Part shown: piece by piece, positions 54,641-64,000 of the stretch | How positions within the stretch are numbered: the stretch's first letter is position 1 | Layout of the letters: the number at the start of each line of letters is the position of its first letter | Source: Strongylocentrotus purpuratus | Taxonomy: Eukaryota > Echinodermata > Echinoidea > Camarodonta > Strongylocentrotidae | DNA: 64,000 nucleotides | NCBI RefSeq assembly: GCF_000002235.5 | Contig: NW_022145609.1 | Coordinates: 37,374,130 to 37,438,129 of the forward strand | Reading direction: 5' to 3' | The notes under the pieces: model-generated | What the model was told of the DNA's origin: nothing | Databases searched by the model: none | Seen by the model: only the letters and a program-made list of their open reading frames with translations | Translations under genes and position numbers: made by a program

Positions 54641-55880
54641 GGACCATGCTTCTCTAAAAATATTTCACCCAGACTGACTAAAGACCCACGTCACCATTTT
54701 GATTGGATCATATAAATTGAAAAGTCTGCAAACGGTGGGGTGGATGTGGGTGCAAGAGGTTTATGCTAGGGCCACCCTTCTAAATGCTGGAAACGCCATT
54801 GATCTCTATCTGCCAACCTCTGTCTTAGTTTATCCATTTATTTTTAAATAAACCCCCACCCCTACTCTTAAATTATATTCAATCTGCCTTTCTCTTTTTA
54901 CTCCGTACCGCCCTCTTTCCACCCCATCGAAATAACATGTCTGCTCGTCGAACCAATTAGTCGATAAGTTGACTACAGCTGCGGTTAATAAATCTGAAAG
55001 ATACTAACTCATTAGCGCCAGCTACTGTTGAAGAGCTAGCTCGCCCACGATCATATCGGCAAACCATCGGTAGCCCAATTTCATGTCGTCAGCATCAATT
55101 TGGTTATATTGGAGAAGAAAAAAAGATAATGTGGCTAATATTCAAACAGTCATTTTACAGCGTTAAGATGGTCCAATGATCTCAGGCATAATATACAATA
55201 CAATTACTATTTAATATTTATTATCGTCGATGTAGGGAGTAATTCATTCCTTTTTTCCAGTTTCCATAATGGAAAACGATTAAATTAGCTGACATTGATC
55301 GCTGATAATGATGACTAATATAAATATAGGATGTGCCATTGACCGGAGCTACGCGGTGGTCATGGGAACGCATGTAACATTCATCGAGTGCGTTATGACT
55401 GAGATGAGTATTTCATCAGCTCACGGTCATTAGTTTTTTTTCCGATCGTTATTAATTATGAAGTATGTACAATATTATATAGTAAATTATATAATATCAG
55501 TCGGTAACAAACAGGATCCTCAGGAAGAACAGCATTAACGCTGATAAGGCTTACCTGGGTAAACAAAATTATTACATTATTCCTAAAAGATCTACAACAT
55601 GTCTCGTGTGTGAGCCTGTTTCCTTGATATTATTACTGCAATCTTTAATCCTCAATCTTCAATTAGCTACATCAATTTCGCTATACATGTCACGTAAGTT
55701 GCTAATTAAGATTAATTTGGATTTTGTCGATCCGTATTAATCTCTCTTATTTGAATGTGTGAAGCTTTATTCAAGTCGGATGTCTGTTACATATACATGT
55801 ACAAAACTGACAATGTAGGGCACACGCTATAAAACTATCGGAAGGAAATTTATAGGTTTAATGAATAGTAATTTTGTTTT
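54641..55880. other. no recognisable gene or element
   Basis: AT-rich DNA without convincing frames. 55490-55500 contains a small ATATAATAT hairpin. Confidence 0.5.
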
Positions 55881-55884
55881 GTCC

Positions 55885-56005
55885 TAGGACAATTAACCCC
55901 TGGGCAATCGCCCCCCCCCCCCCGGCCAATTACCAACGGGACAACCACCCGAGGACAATGACCCCCGGAAAATTATCCCTAGGACAATACCCCTCTAGGA
56001 CAATA
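55885..56005 (+). repeat. GGACAATnACCCC array
   Basis: About six units of the type GGACAATTACCCCC, related to the arms of the fold-back array at 15373-15764. It runs straight into a GA microsatellite. Confidence 0.7.
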
Positions 56006-56122
56006 GAAAGAGAAGGAGAAAGATATAGAGATAACGAGAGGAAGAGAGAGAGAGAGAGAGAGAGAGAAAGATAAAGTGAGAAGGGGTAGACAGAGAGAGA
56101 GAGAAAGAGGGGAGTGAGAGAG

Positions 56123-56162
<40 letters not shown>

Positions 56163-56460
56163 AAGAGGGGGAGGGGGGTGGGGTGGGATGGTGTAAGGAT
56201 ATCGTAAAAGTTCAAAGTATATGTTTGAAGTTTCACCACGTTATTTGCACATCTAAGTTAGATAGTCGACACGGGTCTGTAGGAGAGATTGGTATATAAA
56301 CGATAAATATAGGGCCTACATATCAATGGATTCTAGGAATTCATAGTTTCCTCCCTTCACTCTCTCCTTCCCTCTCTCCCTCCCTCCCTCCCTCTCTCTC
56401 TCTCTCTCTCTTCCCATTACTCTCTCAACTATCTCTCTCTCTCTCTCTTTCCCCTTTTAC
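56006..56460. repeat. GA- then CT-rich simple repeats
   Basis: 56006-56185 is GAGAGA-rich and 56352-56452 is CTCTCT-rich, so the two could pair. Arg/Glu- or Ser/Leu-only frames are artefacts. Confidence 0.9.
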
Positions 56461-56760
56461 CAATATTTGTTCCACCATATTCGTATTATTATGTATCCAT
56501 TGAGGCTAGTCATGCTATCAAGCTTTGCTCATTCGATTGGTTACTTTATTCGACATTATATTCTTTTGAAATGTGTAAAATTTGCAATGTTTTGTTTGTT
56601 ATATATTTGTAAAATGCAAAAGAAAAAGAAAAAGAAATCAAACAGAAATAAATAAATCAAATCAAATCAAATCAAATCATATTTACTTCATCTTCCTCCC
56701 CATCTCTCTTTCTCTCTCTCTCTTTCTCTCTCTTTCTTCATCTCCCAGTGTAGGTATGTC
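56461..56760 (+). mobile_element. LINE 3' end with (AAATC)n tail, then CT repeat
   Basis: An A-rich stretch ends in AAATCAAATCAAATCAAATC, the same tail type as 10985-11210. 56700-56745 is CT-rich. Only UTR remains. Confidence 0.5.
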
Positions 56761-56939
56761 ATGTATGCATAATGCATGTCAGATTCTGTTGGAATGAAGA
56801 GTGAAAACAATTCACCCGGTTCGGGCGTAGGCCTACTTCGTTTTATAGTTAGGACGAATTGGGACTCAGTAGAAGTTTATATATATATATACATACAAAA
56901 TTAAAAAGAAACGGAATGAAGATTATAAGTATGAATCCT

Positions 56940-58760
56940 CAAGCATGGTCTTTATTTCCATAATGTCAATACATGATCATTTACATTATTTACTCAGTGA
57001 TTGAGTGAAAAATAACATTGGCTAAATATTAAAGTATATTCAACAATTCTTCCAGCTTAGTATTATTTTCTTTGCTAACACATTCATACCCTAACAACAA
57101 TGTTAGCAAAAACTTGTATTAAAAAACAAAGCATGTACTGGGTAAATAACAGAACTATTGAAAATCCTTTTAACGTAATATTTATAAATTGCGTATTGCG
57201 CATAATTGAAAAACTTATTCAGAAGAGTAGGCTATATTTTTTGTGTCCTATGTCCTTACCTTCAACTGATATCTGTTTAGTTTATTTGTATTTCTACTTG
57301 AAATAGGTTAAATATCAAACTACATATCATTTTCCGAAACATAATTACATTCTTGCAATATAACATGAAGTGATTCACTTTGTCCACAAGTGTTGCATAA
57401 ATTAATATTCACCTGTGAATCATCTTAAAATTAAACTGTTTAACTTTGTTATTACGAATTTGCTTTAATTTAAATGAAAAAATCCTTCCAAACAAAGTCA
57501 TCACCTAAATCTAGAAAGGAATTCCAAAAATAAATGACAAATTGGTTCTCTATAGACTTCTTCCGTATTAACAAACGATAGTAATATTTCACTTTCAAAA
57601 CAAACACATTTACTTTATCCCCTGTTCTTTTTCTTTAAGATCCGAAATATCACATTCATATTCAAATTCATTGACATCACTTAATCTATCTAACCAACAC
57701 TGCGGAAATGCTTTCTTTAATTGTGTATATTTATAATAAAATAGGAACATTGTTATGCGTCCACTTTAATTAATTAATGAAGAGTCATTCCAAATACCAT
57801 TTGTAATCAAATTATGAATTTTCAATAAACCGGCATCTTGCCGTTCTCGATAAAAGAAATATTTTTTCTTAAAGGTAATGTTATTATATTTCAAAATAAT
57901 TTCATTTGGAATATTTCTTACTTTAAACATATCAATGAATCTTAGTTCTCAGTGACCAAGTACAAAAAAGGTCTACTACAATAATATTCTGGCAAATTGT
58001 GTTTAGAGCATAATCAATTCATATATTTTATACTACAATTGAACTGTAAACAATGTAGCAAACCCCCTATTTTATCTGACCAGTATATCGAAACATATTT
58101 TTTTCAGTACAGATATCCATGCCAAACGGAGTTAAGATATTTTACTAGCAATATCAATCATATTTAATGCACCATTTTCAATATCATTTAATTTTACGTT
58201 ACGTTTACTTTTATATTTTTTGGAACTAAACAATAGTCTATTCAATATCTGTAAAATGTGTTTTGGTACTGGTACAACAGTTGCGGTATGCACAATTTGT
58301 GACGCCGCTTACAATTAGGCTATTCTACCATAAAAAGTAGGATCTCTCATTTTCCACATATTTAATAAATTTCGAATGCTATCTATTTTTACGTTCTAGT
58401 TTAAATCTTGTAACAATTTCCTATTTTCGCCTACATGTACTCCTAAATATCTAACAGGTTGATCCGTATATACAATTTCATTATCATAAAAAATTATACC
58501 TAAAATATTCAGTTTCATAACTTCTGTCTTATTCCAATTTACTTTCGAACCTGCATAGCCTCAACTTTTTTCATTTCATTCATAATATATCGTACGTTAT
58601 TAACATAATTCACTAATATAATGTTAAACCTGCATGACATTTTTAAACCATTGATACCCAAAACACTACTGAATATATTAATCCCTTTAATGTTTTTATT
58701 TTGTCTTATTTTACATGCTAATATTTCCACTACTAATAACATCATGTTTGTAGTTAGATT
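56940..58760 (-). pseudogene. L1/Tx1-like LINE ORF2 relic
   Basis: On the minus strand, translated across stops and frame changes, it matches the C-terminal half of the ORF2 at 28947-31091 in order: LLVVEILACKIRQNKNIKGI (about 58735), NWNKTEVMKLN, VRYLGVHVGENRKLL, MWKMRDPTFYGRI, NGALNMIDIASKI, and finally a Cys-rich knuckle LCNTCGQSESLHVILQEC (about 57400-57350). The YADD region and everything upstream are missing. A GGAAATAAAGACC signal near 56950 marks the 3' end. Many stops show it is inactive, and divergence shows it is a different, older subfamily. Confidence 0.75.
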
Positions 58761-59804
58761 ATTAAAAAGAGGGACAATAATTTTGTAAAAGAAAGCTCAT
58801 AAGCACGAATTCTAAATTAATCTAGGCAAAATATTTTTAGTGTACGGTGTAAAATTATCTCCATCAAGGACTACGCTTTTCAAGTAAATCACCTTCGCAC
58901 ATCAACTCCTCACCAGCTCTTTTCGTCCATTACAAACACCCAGGCTCTCCGGTTTTCCTCCCTCCGGAAAAATCTTAACACTTTTGATCTCAGGCTGTGC
59001 TCTGTGGTCATAATTATAGAGGTCGTACGTATGGCTGCCTACCAAAGGCGCCTTTACGCTGTTTGCCTGACCACACAAAATCTTTCTTGATATTTTGTGA
59101 AAAAACAGCAACTTTGGCAATAATTGTTTTTAAAGCAGATTCCAATATTTTACTTGCATTCTATCTATATAGACTTAGACACTTAAGCTGTATTCAAAAG
59201 TAACTCGTTTTACAGTATTTAGTGCAGGGTATGGAAATAAATGTATTTTGTGGATAACATTAAATCAGGTTTCATGCGATATTTACAATGCTACATGAAA
59301 CGTATACTACTTTCGCTTTAACCAACTCGGATATAACTTCTTAAGATTACAAATGTTATGTTGCATTAATACAGAAACCTTCAAATCAGAAGATAAGGAA
59401 TAAAATAATTTCAAGGAACCACCGGTACTTGCTTATCTTACCTAATAACAACCACAACGAAAACCCACTGCATAACAAAATTAAAAACGTTTAATTTTTG
59501 CATGTCCATTTTATAACTCTAAACACAAAAAAATACCCCATTCCTAAGACATTCATGATGATCAAGTAATTCGCTTGTGGATTTAAATGGTCTCCTAGGG
59601 TTATAGAATGTTCATTTTTATTGTCTGCTGTAAAATAGCCATCACATTGTCATTGCATTATCCATATTAGACATGAACCCACATGATAACAACAATCGTT
59701 TACTGTACATGACAAAGTTTAATCTTGAAATATAAATCAAATTAATTCGGAATTAAAGAAGGGGTAGGCCTACGTCCAACATGATAGATATACGAATTCA
59801 GGAA
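58761..59804. other. no confident gene
   Basis: A minus frame at 59120-58902 (72 codons) is slightly GC-richer but has no domain. The remainder is AT-rich. Confidence 0.4.
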
Positions 59805-60233
59805 TCACTCCCTTCCGTAGCTCATTTCAAGCCATTGGTACTTCGAATTAATCACTTTGGCCTTTCCAACAGATGTCAGGAGAATACCGGCGAAATCTGT
59901 TGGAAAGGCTTTCCTGAAACAATCGGTGCACATGTGCTGCGCTCCGCTTTTACGGAGGTAAGTGATGAGCCACTCGCCCTTTTCGACTTGGACAGAGCGC
60001 CCAAGCTCACCACTGGATGTCGATCCGTCCGGACCGGACCCCACACCAAGTTTCGCCGAAGTGGTGACGGTTTCTTTTCCCAAAGCCTGCTTCATAAATG
60101 CGTACGTGTGCTGCCCCATGCTGGCCACCAACTCACAGACGAGTATCACTTGACAACTCCCACACCTACAGTCGCGTTCTGTGTCGTTTGGTCCCCATGT
60201 CTCCAGTCCATCTACTGAGCTTGCGTGACCCAT
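59805..60233 (-). CDS. hypothetical protein or exon beginning MGHASS, minus strand
   Basis: An open frame of 142 codons from ATG 60231-60233. The frame continues upstream to 60365 with hydrophobic, AT-rich codons that look non-coding, so the internal ATG is preferred. Composition is close to 50% GC, unlike the flanks. It starts MGHASS, which fits an N-myristoylation signal, and has paired cysteines CRCGSC and CTDC. No family was recognised. The plus-strand frame 59781-60218 overlaps and is less likely. It may be one exon of a larger gene, since CTTAC at about 59962 (GTAAG on the minus strand) offers a donor. Confidence 0.3.
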   Translation of the reverse strand: MGHASSVDGLETWGPNDTERDCRCGSCQVILVCELVASMGQHTYAFMKQALGKETVTTSAKLGVGSGPDGSTSSGELGRSVQVEKGEWLITYLRKSGAQHMCTDCFRKAFPTDFAGILLTSVGKAKVINSKYQWLEMSYGRE

Positions 60234-60369
60234 TATTAGTTTGATTGTGAAGAAAGGGTGCGGCTTACAAAGCTCAGCAACAATGACTAGAAAACAGGAA
60301 TCTGTAAAGGAAAACGTACAAAATATGCTTGTTGATGCATAGAGTATAAAGTTTTCATTTTTCATGCGA

Positions 60370-61440
60370 ACAAATTCAAAATCTATTACATGTATTTTTT
60401 GTCACGAGATCATACTTTTCGGGATAATTAATAAAACCACCTCTGCAGGGAGCGAGTTGTAGAACAAGCTACACTAAACACTCGGGTCGCGGCGCGCTGG
60501 AAAACACTCGCGTCTTTTTCGTAACCAAGCACGTCTTGAAAGAAATTAAAACAAACAAAACAGAAAAGGTTCTTAGGCGTACATATTTTTTTGCATCACG
60601 ACTAGTCTTTCAATAAAATATTGAAAGATTTTGGCAAAATGATGTAAAACTCTAAATTATGAAACTTTAGAAGAAACATAACTAGAAGGAAAAATAGACA
60701 TGCAAGTCATTTTTTCAGATGTTCATTACTAAAAATTTGAAAAGATCAAATTTATTCTAAATCTTATAATTAATTCATGATCACGACATTTATTGGACGT
60801 TACGGGAGAGAAAGTGATTTCGATAAGATAGTTGTCAACAATTTAATGAAAAATCAATCAAATGGGGTTCACAAGCTCCCGTTTTTTAAAGTTCTAAAGG
60901 CAAGACCTAAATAAATAATAATATGTCATAAGAATAGCATAGCTACTATGAACATAAAAATGCTCTGTCGTTTGCCCTATATATTATTTTTGTTCGTTAC
61001 AAAATGATAATTTGCAGTTATTGATTCCAAACATGATATAACGGCTAAAAATGTCAGAGGTATAAATGTTAGAGGTATAAAATAAAAACAAAAGCATGTG
61101 ACAAGTTTGTTATGGTTACACCCGGGTTATATATTAGGCTTATCGAAAAAGAACAGCGAGGGATATTCTGCAGTCGTTATTTCACCGCTGCTTTATTTTC
61201 CACTTTCCCAGTTTAAATTTGTTTACCTTTCGGCCCCAAATTGTGACTTTTTGCTCGATTATTGTCGAAGGAAGACGGGGGGGGGGGGGGTATTCTTCTC
61301 CTGGGGCACGGTGACCCGGCTGCTCTCCCCCTTCCTCTTATATGCTTTGCTATATATCCTTCCGAATAGTGGTCAATGCCTAGGCAGACTAATGGGACAT
61401 GGTTTCTACTCCGAGGTTCGCGCCTTGCACGCAGTCATCA
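60370..61440. other. no recognisable gene
   Basis: AT-rich DNA. The frame 61098-61586 begins here, but its C-terminal third is translated homopolymer and GA repeat of the next element, and no domain is visible. A G-run lies at 61278-61290. Confidence 0.5.
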
Positions 61441-61448
61441 GGCAACTG

Positions 61449-63957
61449 CAGGCGCGGATCCAGGGGGGGGCCGAGCGGGCCTTGGCCCCCCCCCCCCCCC
61501 GCAAAAAAAAAAAAAAAAAAAGCGAGAAGAAGGAAAAGAAGGGAGAGAGGGAAAAGGGAAAGAAAGAAGACGAAGAAGAAAAGTAAAGGGGGAAGAAGGA
61601 AATCGGGGGGGGGGGGCCGAAAGGGCCTTGCCTCCCAGGCTGTTAACCCCCCCCCCCCCCAATCAAAAAAAAAAATAAGAGAGAAGGAAGGAAAGGGAAA
61701 GAAAAAAAAGGAAAAGAGGAGATACTGGCGTACTGATAGAGGGGGGGGGGGGCTTGGGGGAAATCAAATTCAAACGTGGTTTATTTCTGATTCCACAACG
61801 GTGTATTACAAAAAATGCTGAAATGACATAATTTCCGAAATTTTTCCTCACGTTTTAGTAAATATACGTTTGTATGTGTTTGTTGGAAAATAAAAAAATT
61901 TCCTAAATTTACAACCAGGCAAAAAATATGATTCTTGAGATTCCTACATGTCAGGGCCCGAGGTACGGCGGGGATCAAGAGCCTCGAGGCATCAAAATAT
62001 GCTCATCTGACCGTGATTAAATGCCTAAAACCCCTAAGCTTCCGGGGGCTTTGCCCCCTGGATTCCATCTAGGGCCCTACGGCGGCCTCTTAGATGATCA
62101 TCTGACGGTAATTTAATGCCTAAAACCCCTGATTTTTTTGGGCTCCGCCCCCTGGACCCCACGCCAAATAGTGACTTGCCAGTGTCACAAAATAATAAGG
62201 TATACACAAAAATATGCTCATCTGACCTTAATTAAACGCCTAAAACCGCTGGGCTTCCGGGGGCCGGCTCCGCCGCCTCGACCCCACCTCTTTGAAATTC
62301 AGACAAGGATTAAGAGTATAGAGAACGGTACAACGCATCGTTTTCTTTCTCGCGCAGGAGGGGAGGAGGGGGGGGGGGGGGGGACTGAATTGAGACGAGG
62401 ATTCAGATTCAGAGGCGAGAACGGTAATACGAATCTTTAATTATTTAATGAAACGTAAAAGCTTATGCGCTTCGCGCGGGATGGAGGGGGAACTAAATTC
62501 CGATGAGGATTTTTTTCGAGAACGGTACAATGAATCGTCTTCTTCTCTAATGATTAAATGAAGATTAAAAGCTTAAGCGCTTTGCGCGGGAGGGGGGAGC
62601 CTGAATTCAGACGAGGATTAAGAGTCGAGAACTGTACAACAAATCGTCTTCTTTCTCTAATGATTTAATGAAACGTAGAAGCTTCCGCGCTTAGCGCAGG
62701 AGGGGGAGGGGGAGGAACTGAATTTAGACAAGGATTAAGAGTCGAGAACTGTACAACGAATCGTCTTCTTCTCTAATGATTTTATGAAAATTAAAAGCTT
62801 CCGCGCCTCGCGCGGGATGGGGGAACCTGAATTCAGACGAGGATTAAGAGTCGAGAACTGTAAAACGAATCTTCTTCTTTCTCTAATGATTTAATGAAAC
62901 GTAGAAGCTTCCGCGCTTCGCGCAGGAGGGGGAGGGGGGGGGACTGATTTTAGACAAGGATTAAGAGTCGAGAACTTTACAACGAATCGTTTTCTTCCTC
63001 TAATAATTTAATGAAATGTAAAAGCTTCCGCGCTTCGCGCGGGAGGGGGGGGGGGGGGGGCATAATTCAGACGAGGATTAAGAGTCGAGAACGGTACAAC
63101 GAATCGTCTTCTTTCTTTAATAGTTTAATAAAACGTCAAAGCTTCCGCGCTTCGCGCAGGAGGGGGAGGGTGAGGAACTGAATTTAGACAAGGATTAAGA
63201 GTCGAGAACTGTACAACTAATCATTTTCTTTCTCTAATGATTTAATGAAATGTAAAAGCTTCCGCTCTTCGCGCGGGAGGGGGGGAGGGGAAAAACTAAA
63301 TTCAGACGAGAATTATTTTTTGAGAACGGTACAATGAATCGTTTTCTTTCTTTAATAGTTTAATAAAACGTCAAAGCTTCCGCGCTTCGCGCAGGAGGGG
63401 GAGGGGGGGGGGGGGACTGAATTGAGACAAGGATTAAGAGTCAAGAACAGTACAACGAATCGTCTTCTTTCTCTAATAATTTAATAAATCGTAAAATTTT
63501 CCGCGCTTCGCGCGGGAGGGGAAAAACTAAATTCAGACGAGAATTATTTTCGAGAACGGTACAACGAATCGTCTTCTTTCTTTAATAGTTTAATAAAACG
63601 TCAAAGCTTCCGCGCTTCGCGCAGGAGGGGGAGGGGGCTGAATTTAGACAAGGATTAAGAGTCGAGAACTGTACAACGAATCGTCTTCTTTCTCTAATAA
63701 TTTAATAAGTCGTAAAATTTTCCGCGCTTCGCGCGGGAGGAGAAAAACTAAATTCAGACGAAAATTATTTACGAGAACGGTACAACGAATCGTCTTCTTT
63801 CTCTAATAATATAATGAAACGTCAAAGCCTGGGAGGGGGAACTCGCCCCCCCCCCCCGCATTACGTCACTGTTGGTCACCATAACGTACCAATATTTGGC
63901 TCGCATAATTTCAAATTTGGCCCCCCCCCCCCCTAAGAAATCCTGGATCCGCGCCTG
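61449..63957. mobile_element. hAT-like non-autonomous element, 2509 bp, perfect 8-bp TSD
   Basis: It starts CAGGCGCGGATCCAGG and ends CCTGGATCCGCGCCTG. GGCAACTG occurs exactly on both sides (61441-61448 and 63958-63965). Inside, in order: C/G/A homopolymers with GA-rich DNA (61465-61755), three subrepeats shared with 14786-15135 in opposite orientation (61990-62300), and a ~115-bp minisatellite (62320-63840). The right end (CCTAAGAAATCCTGGATCC; CATAATTTCAAATTTGGCC) mirrors the left end of 14596-15372. No transposase frame. Confidence 0.9.
62320..63840 (+). repeat. ~115-bp minisatellite, about 13 units
   Basis: Units contain GCTTCCGCGCTTCGCGCGGG, a G-rich run, AGACGAGGATTAAGAGTCGA and ACGAATCGTCTTCTTTCTC. 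GCTTnnGCGCTTCGCGC cores fall near 62460, 62570, 62680, 62798, 62907, 63024, 63141, 63259, 63376, 63499, 63607 and 63718. Units alternate between CGCGCGGGAGGG and CGCGCAGGAGGG versions in places, suggesting a two-unit higher-order repeat. Confidence 0.92.
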
Positions 63958-64000
63958 GGCAACTGATAGCATTCTTAAAAGTAAATGGTTATCCTACAAC

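Noticed and set aside
61098..61821. Frames of 100-162 codons rich in Pro, Gly, Lys and Arg
   Set aside because: Mostly homopolymer runs and GA repeats at the left end of a hAT-like element; no domain.

Overview
The window is intron-containing, AT-rich metazoan DNA made almost entirely of transposable elements, their relics and simple repeats. A vertebrate-type TTAGGG array, an invertebrate-style TRIM/filamin-repeat relic and the mix of element families (Ty3/Gypsy, L1/Tx1-like LINE, CACTA/EnSpm, hAT-like, many fold-back MITEs) fit a marine invertebrate, perhaps an echinoderm or another deuterostome. I cannot name the species. No intact, clearly host-encoded gene was found.

Layout. 1-3082: 3' half of a Ty3/Gypsy retrotransposon (RNase H end, integrase, polypurine tract, 3' LTR). 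3083-10800: nested small repeats, including a perfect hAT-like insertion (5601-5905) and a satellite interrupted by a 711-bp insertion with an 11-bp target duplication. 10800-17900: an inverted pair of a dispersed repeat. One copy is broken by a LINE, the other by a 1.35-kb TIR element. Between them lie a decayed minus-strand gene relic, a fold-back array and another hAT-like element. 18000-24760: LINE ends, MITEs, a 1.56-kb hAT-like element filled with GGGGCAC repeats, and a MITE with telomeric repeats at its centre. 24762-31714: a nearly complete L1/Tx1-like LINE with an intact ORF1 and an ORF2 carrying one frameshift. 35323-47860: a hAT-like element interrupted by a 12.3-kb CACTA/EnSpm transposon. 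49263-50399: second, inverted copy of the 1.35-kb TIR element. 52507-53961: TRIM-filamin pseudogene. 56940-58760: decayed L1/Tx1-like ORF2. 61449-63957: a 2.5-kb hAT-like element containing about thirteen ~115-bp units.

The most notable object is the CACTA/EnSpm element (35394-47709). It has CACTG ends, subterminal TTACAGTAA-type motifs and two apparently intact genes on the same strand. The first encodes an 891-residue transposase with four N-terminal C2H2 fingers. The second is a five-exon gene for a 504-residue SAM-domain protein resembling SAMD3. Its four introns all have GT-AG ends and join exactly in frame. One upstream non-coding exon with a consensus donor could feed both genes, as in plant En/Spm where two products come from one precursor.

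The second notable pattern is a family of five elements starting CAGG(G/C)GCGG and ending in the complement, each flanked by an 8-bp target duplication (three perfect, two 6/8). Most carry long G/C homopolymer runs and a different internal tandem array, and none has transposase coding capacity.
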